Origin: Bartonella sp. ML69XJBT
Lineage (GTDB): Bacteria > Pseudomonadota > Alphaproteobacteria > Rhizobiales > Rhizobiaceae
Direction of reading: 5' to 3'
DNA: 64,000 bases
Assembly: GCF_028618515.1 (NCBI RefSeq)
Contig: NZ_JAQITB010000008.1
Span: forward strand, 1-64,000
Shown here: one piece after another, positions 60,275 through 64,000 of the stretch
Layout: each line of letters begins with the position of its first letter
How positions within the stretch are numbered: the stretch's first letter is position 1
Program-made: the position numbers and the translations under genes
Notes under the pieces: model-generated
The model's input: the letters and a program-made list of their open reading frames with translations, nothing else
Told to the model about the DNA's origin: nothing
The model's database searches: none

Positions 60275-61618
60275 ATGATAAATGAAAATAAGAGATTTGG
60301 GGGATTTCCTTCGCGAATTGAAAAAAAAGTCCGCGCTGTTGTTTTGGTGCCGATTTGCCAAGAAAATGAAAGTAAAAATACTGCAAGTGGATGTTCAGTA
60401 TCTTCTCGGCTTAAGGAGGCTTTGGGGCTCGCGCGTGCTATAAGGTTGGAAGTTGTTTATTATGAGACGGTTAATATTGTTACACTTCGTCCAGCGACTT
60501 TGTTTGGAAAGGGTAAAGTAGAGGCGCTTGCCCAATATATAAGTGAATATTCTATTGAACTTGCGATTGTAGATTATTCTTTAACGCCCGTGCAGCAGCG
60601 TAATTTAGAAAAATTATGGCATTGTAAAGTTATTGATAGAACGGCTCTCATTCTTGAAATTTTTGGAGAGCGTGCGCGGACAAAAGAAGGTGTTCTACAA
60701 GTTGAATTAGCGCATTTATCTTATCAAAAAAGCAGGCTGGTGCGTAGTTGGACACACTTGGAAAGGCAACGTGGTGGCCGTGGCTTTTTAGGGGGACCTG
60801 GTGAAACGCAGATTGAAGAAGATAGGCGTCGTTTGCAAGAGAAAATTGTTCGTATCCGTCGCGAATTAGAAACAGTTATGAAAACACGTGCGCTTCATAG
60901 AGCGAAAAGAAAAAAAACACCCCATCCTGTTGTTGCTTTAGTTGGATATACCAATACAGGAAAATCAACGCTTTTTAATCATTTAAGTGGTGCAGATGTC
61001 TTGGCAAAGAATATGTTGTTTGCAACACTGGATCCAGCTTTGCGCAAAGTTATTCTTCCCCATGGACAAACTATTCTTTTGTCTGATACGGTAGGCTTTA
61101 TTTCTAACTTACCAACGCATTTGATTGCAGCTTTTAAAGCAACCCTTGAAGAAGTGGTTGAAGCTGATCTCATTCTTCATGTGAGAGATATGTCTGATTT
61201 TGATCATCGTGTGCATGCTCAGGATGTTTTGAGAGTACTTTCAAGTCTTGGTATTGATATTGATGATACGGAACGTATCATAGAAGTTTGGAACAAAATT
61301 GATATCCTGGATGAACAAGCATTAAATGTCTTGCAAACAAATGCAAAAACACGATTAAATCCTGCGGTAATGGTATCAGCGCTCATGGGCGATGGATTGG
61401 GTCAATTATTGACAGCAATTGAAAAGCGGATTTTTGGAGAAATGCAAAAGGTTGAATGTCTTTTAAGACCTCATCAAATGTCGCTTATTGATTGGTTTTA
61501 TGAAAATTCTGGTGAGATTATGCAAGAAGGGCATGATGATGGTTCTGTTACCATTAGAGCAGTACTTACCTGTGAAGCAAAAAAACGCTTAGATTACATC
61601 AAACAAAATCTGAACTAA
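60275..61618 (+). CDS. hflX: ribosome-associated GTPase HflX
   Basis: Ribosome-splitting GTPase active under stress. 447 residues: an N-terminal HflX domain (RPATLFGKGKVEAL, ELAIVDYSLTPVQQRNLEK) and a coiled linker with GGRGFLGGPGETQIEEDRRR. The GTPase domain has G1 GYTNTGKST, G3 DTVGFI, and G4 in WNKIDIL. A short C-terminal domain follows. It lies 52 bases downstream of hfq. Confidence 0.96.
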   Translation: MINENKRFGGFPSRIEKKVRAVVLVPICQENESKNTASGCSVSSRLKEALGLARAIRLEVVYYETVNIVTLRPATLFGKGKVEALAQYISEYSIELAIVDYSLTPVQQRNLEKLWHCKVIDRTALILEIFGERARTKEGVLQVELAHLSYQKSRLVRSWTHLERQRGGRGFLGGPGETQIEEDRRRLQEKIVRIRRELETVMKTRALHRAKRKKTPHPVVALVGYTNTGKSTLFNHLSGADVLAKNMLFATLDPALRKVILPHGQTILLSDTVGFISNLPTHLIAAFKATLEEVVEADLILHVRDMSDFDHRVHAQDVLRVLSSLGIDIDDTERIIEVWNKIDILDEQALNVLQTNAKTRLNPAVMVSALMGDGLGQLLTAIEKRIFGEMQKVECLLRPHQMSLIDWFYENSGEIMQEGHDDGSVTIRAVLTCEAKKRLDYIKQNLN

Positions 61619-61759
61619 AGTTTTTGTAGATATTCTTGAATATTTTTTCTTAAATTTTATGGTTTTCTTATCGCAAAATAATATGAATTCAAGTTAAGAG
61701 GATAGTTACTACTTTCTCTTAAATAAAAATCATGAAGTATTTTGCTGGTTGAAAGAAAG

Positions 61760-63535
61760 ATGATTCTTAAGTGCGATAAAAAACTGTTGGTACGTACAGT
61801 ATTGCAAAACATTTTGGTTGTTTTGTTATTAGCAGTGCTCTGTACATCTTTGATTTGGGTATATTATTTTGTTCAGCCACGGATTTATCGGGCAACCTTA
61901 ACATTTTCAGTATCGGATTCTATTGGGAAGCCTTTGCCAATTGATAAACAAAATAATGTTATCGCTTTTCTTCTGTCACAGCCCATAGTTTTAAACGATT
62001 CACGCTTACAGAGTCTTTCTTTAGGGAGCTCTCAAAAGAAAGATTTTCGTGAAAATATCCGTTTGTTGCGCAATGGTAATTTCTTTGATCTTATTTTTGA
62101 AGCAGAAACACTTGAAGCTGCTCAACACGGATTAGAGATTTGGTTTTCGGCATTTTCAAAAGCAATCATACAACAGCAACAAAAATTATTGTTAATAGAA
62201 CAACAAACTTCTCAACACTATGATAAGACTAAAATTTTGGACATAATGCATGGATTCCGTTCATCTGTTGATTCTTTCATTTATCACAATATAAAACAAA
62301 CAGAACTTCATGATCTTTCTGTGCAATTAATGGAAGCGACTTTAAAGCGTATTCATTTAACGAGTTTGAATTCTACTATTAATATGGCGCGGGAGAATGG
62401 ACAGTCTTTATTGTCGTTATCGTTTATTGCAGGGAATTCAATGATTTCTGCATTGGAAGCTAAGCGTGATCTTTTGGAAACGCAAAGAGCGCATATGGTT
62501 GCACAATTAGGCTGGACACATCCTCAAATAAAAGCAATGACTGCAGAATTAGAGGCGGTTTCTCAGCAATTAGAAAATAAAATTTTGCAAATTGTTCACC
62601 AATTTCACTCCGATGAGATTCTTGCAACAGAATTCGAAAAACAACTTAAAAAAAGGATGAGCTTTTTTGTAAAAGATCAATCCCAATCTTTGAATCAAAT
62701 GTTTAATGAGCTCGAAAATAAAATAAGAGCAGTGGTAGATGCGCAAAACAAAGAGATGAATAAGAATTCTTCTCTTTTGCACAACACAAAGATTCATATA
62801 GTTGTACCAACAACGTTAACAGCAATTCCTTTTATGGATCTTTATGGGAAGAATGTTCTTATCAGTGTCTTTACAAGTTTGATTACTCTTTTGGGAGGGG
62901 CATTGTTATTTCGTCAATGTTCTGCAACAAGGAGAGATAAAGTAAAAGAAAATGATTTTAAAAGTGATGAGAGCGTTTTCATATCTGAAAGAATAGAAGA
63001 ACTTGAATCTTTTGTTACAATAGAGGGATTATCAAATTTTTTGAAGCGTCGCACTTCGGTGATTATTTCAATCATTGGACCAGAAGCTGCACGAACAGCA
63101 GCAAAGCTCTCTCTTCATCTTATCAAAGAGCGCAAAACCATTTTGTTGGTGGATATTTCTGGTCAACAAATAGAGAAAGTCATTGGTCCACATAGAGGAT
63201 TGAGCGATATTTTAACAGGAAATGCTCAGTTGCGGGATGTGATTTATCGTGATTATGACACGGGCATTGATATTCTTCCACAAGGATTAACGAGTGCTGT
63301 GTCTGCACAAGATTTTTTAGATGGTATTCCGAAGCTCTTACAAGAATTTAAAAAGGATTATGATTTTATTATTTTAGAGATGGAGAGTGAACCTCAATAT
63401 GGAGTTGAACAATTTGCGAGGCTAACAGACTATTATATCTGTAGTATTGCTCTTAATGAACAAGATTGGATACGAAAAATGGTGAGACAGTTTCCGAAGA
63501 CTGTTTACCGTGTGGTTGCCTCATATCTATCATAG
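61760..63535 (+). CDS. Wzz/BY-kinase-like protein with lost Walker A
   Basis: About 591 residues. One N-terminal membrane helix at about 13-35 is followed by a Wzz-like periplasmic segment and long helices. A second membrane helix lies at about 360-380, and then a cytoplasmic domain. This is the order of polysaccharide co-polymerase/tyrosine autokinases such as ExoP or GumC. The cytoplasmic part keeps LLVDISGQ, GLSDILTGNAQLRDVI and DILPQG. The Walker A position reads IGPEAARTAAK (near residue 438) with no GK-S/T, and no C-terminal tyrosine cluster is seen, so ATP use is unlikely. ATG at 61760 is preferred over a TTG at 61742. No capsule genes are adjacent. Confidence 0.7.
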   Translation: MILKCDKKLLVRTVLQNILVVLLLAVLCTSLIWVYYFVQPRIYRATLTFSVSDSIGKPLPIDKQNNVIAFLLSQPIVLNDSRLQSLSLGSSQKKDFRENIRLLRNGNFFDLIFEAETLEAAQHGLEIWFSAFSKAIIQQQQKLLLIEQQTSQHYDKTKILDIMHGFRSSVDSFIYHNIKQTELHDLSVQLMEATLKRIHLTSLNSTINMARENGQSLLSLSFIAGNSMISALEAKRDLLETQRAHMVAQLGWTHPQIKAMTAELEAVSQQLENKILQIVHQFHSDEILATEFEKQLKKRMSFFVKDQSQSLNQMFNELENKIRAVVDAQNKEMNKNSSLLHNTKIHIVVPTTLTAIPFMDLYGKNVLISVFTSLITLLGGALLFRQCSATRRDKVKENDFKSDESVFISERIEELESFVTIEGLSNFLKRRTSVIISIIGPEAARTAAKLSLHLIKERKTILLVDISGQQIEKVIGPHRGLSDILTGNAQLRDVIYRDYDTGIDILPQGLTSAVSAQDFLDGIPKLLQEFKKDYDFIILEMESEPQYGVEQFARLTDYYICSIALNEQDWIRKMVRQFPKTVYRVVASYLS

Positions 63536-63654
63536 AATATGAATTGCATGTTATCGTGCTACCCTTGTTTTATACTAAAGTTGTAGTACATAATTTAAAA
63601 GAGTTGTGATTTGTTATGTTTAAGTTTTTTAATGAGTTGTAATTGGAGAGAGAC

Positions 63655-64000
63655 GTGGGGCAATCAGAGATGACCATAAAGAGTTTGAATGAGAGCGTTT
63701 TGACACCATTGCAGAAAAAAAATAGAACACAAATTCGCCTGTGGCTTTATTCTATTTTATTACTTTGTTTGGCAATTGTTTTAGTGGGGGGAGCTACCCG
63801 CTTAACGGGATCAGGGTTGTCGATAACTGAGTGGAAGCCAATTCACGGTGTCATTCCACCCATTGGTGAGGAGCAATGGCAAGAAGAGTTTTTAAAATAT
63901 CAACAGATAGCACAATATAAGTTGCTTAATCGCGATATGACGTTAAATGCGTTTAAGGTGATTTTCTGGTGGGAATGGGCACACCGCGTTTTAGGGCGTC
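63655..64000 (+). CDS. ctaA: heme A synthase CtaA, cut by the window edge
   Basis: Oxidises heme O to heme A for cytochrome aa3 oxidase. About 115 codons are visible. They carry [20 protein letters not shown], first membrane helix [20 protein letters not shown], then [14 protein letters not shown] and [11 protein letters not shown] with a conserved heme-ligand His. The GTG at 63655 has GGAG about 7 bases ahead; an ATG five codons later (63670) is the alternative. The gene runs off the right edge. Confidence 0.92.
   Translation, partial: MGQSEMTIKSLNESVLTPLQKKNRTQIRLWLYSILLLCLAIVLVGGATRLTGSGLSITEWKPIHGVIPPIGEEQWQEEFLKYQQIAQYKLLNRDMTLNAFKVIFWWEWAHRVLGR

Overview
This window is a chromosomal segment of a low-GC, host-restricted alphaproteobacterium of the order Hyphomicrobiales, most likely Bartonella. 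The evidence is the combination of AcpXL/LpxXL very-long-chain acyl lipid A genes, CckA and CpdR cell-cycle regulators, a DksA with only one cysteine, a giant polar coiled-coil protein, strong A+T bias, long AT-rich intergenic gaps and decayed integrase copies. I saw no rRNA, CRISPR array or complete insertion sequence. The species cannot be fixed from the sequence alone.

Layout. 0-1.5 kb: C-terminally cut phage-type integrase (minus strand) with a decayed tandem copy of its start and upstream region. 1.5-9.2 kb: recG, dnaE, an FAD monooxygenase and a CHCC zinc-finger protein. 9.5-16.8 kb: ppk-ppx, rnd, aspS. 16.8-17.8 kb: a gene-free kilobase with an 18-bp perfect inverted repeat and a second decayed integrase copy. 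17.8-29.3 kb: parC, a Bcr-type efflux pump, then a long minus-strand purine block (purC-purS-purQ-purL-bolA-grxD), an RBBP9-like hydrolase, and rpe-purB. 29.4-38.3 kb: flavin reductase, dksA, a FliO-like membrane protein, cckA, purM-purN, and perM-hdaA. 38.3-45.4 kb: a gene-poor stretch with four tRNA genes (Pro-TGG, Arg-TCT, Val-GAC, Pro-GGG), an NDUFS4-type complex I subunit, another integrase remnant, cpdR, a catalytically dead lysophospholipase-like protein and an hsp20 gene behind a possible RNA thermometer. 45.4-54.1 kb: sufA-type iron-sulfur carrier, mazG, the acpXL-fabF2-fabF1-adh-lpxXL lipid A acylation operon, and a malic enzyme. 54.7-64 kb: a 1520-residue coiled-coil membrane protein resembling the polar-growth protein GPR/RgsE, hfq-hflX, a Wzz/tyrosine-kinase-like protein without Walker A, and the start of ctaA.

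Genes that work together. The pur genes cover most of de novo IMP synthesis (purC, S, Q, L, M, N, B). CckA, CpdR and HdaA belong to the alphaproteobacterial cell-cycle circuit, and the GPR-like protein probably organises polar growth in the same cells. The acpXL operon builds the C26-C28 acyl chain of lipid A. Its second ketosynthase has lost the whole Cys-His-His triad, and the dehydratase usually found in this operon is missing. Most genes are conserved housekeeping genes. The most unusual items are three degenerate proteins (FabF2-like ketosynthase, PldB-like hydrolase, Wzz/BY-kinase-like protein), the dispersed integrase-start repeats and several strong unexplained palindromes.
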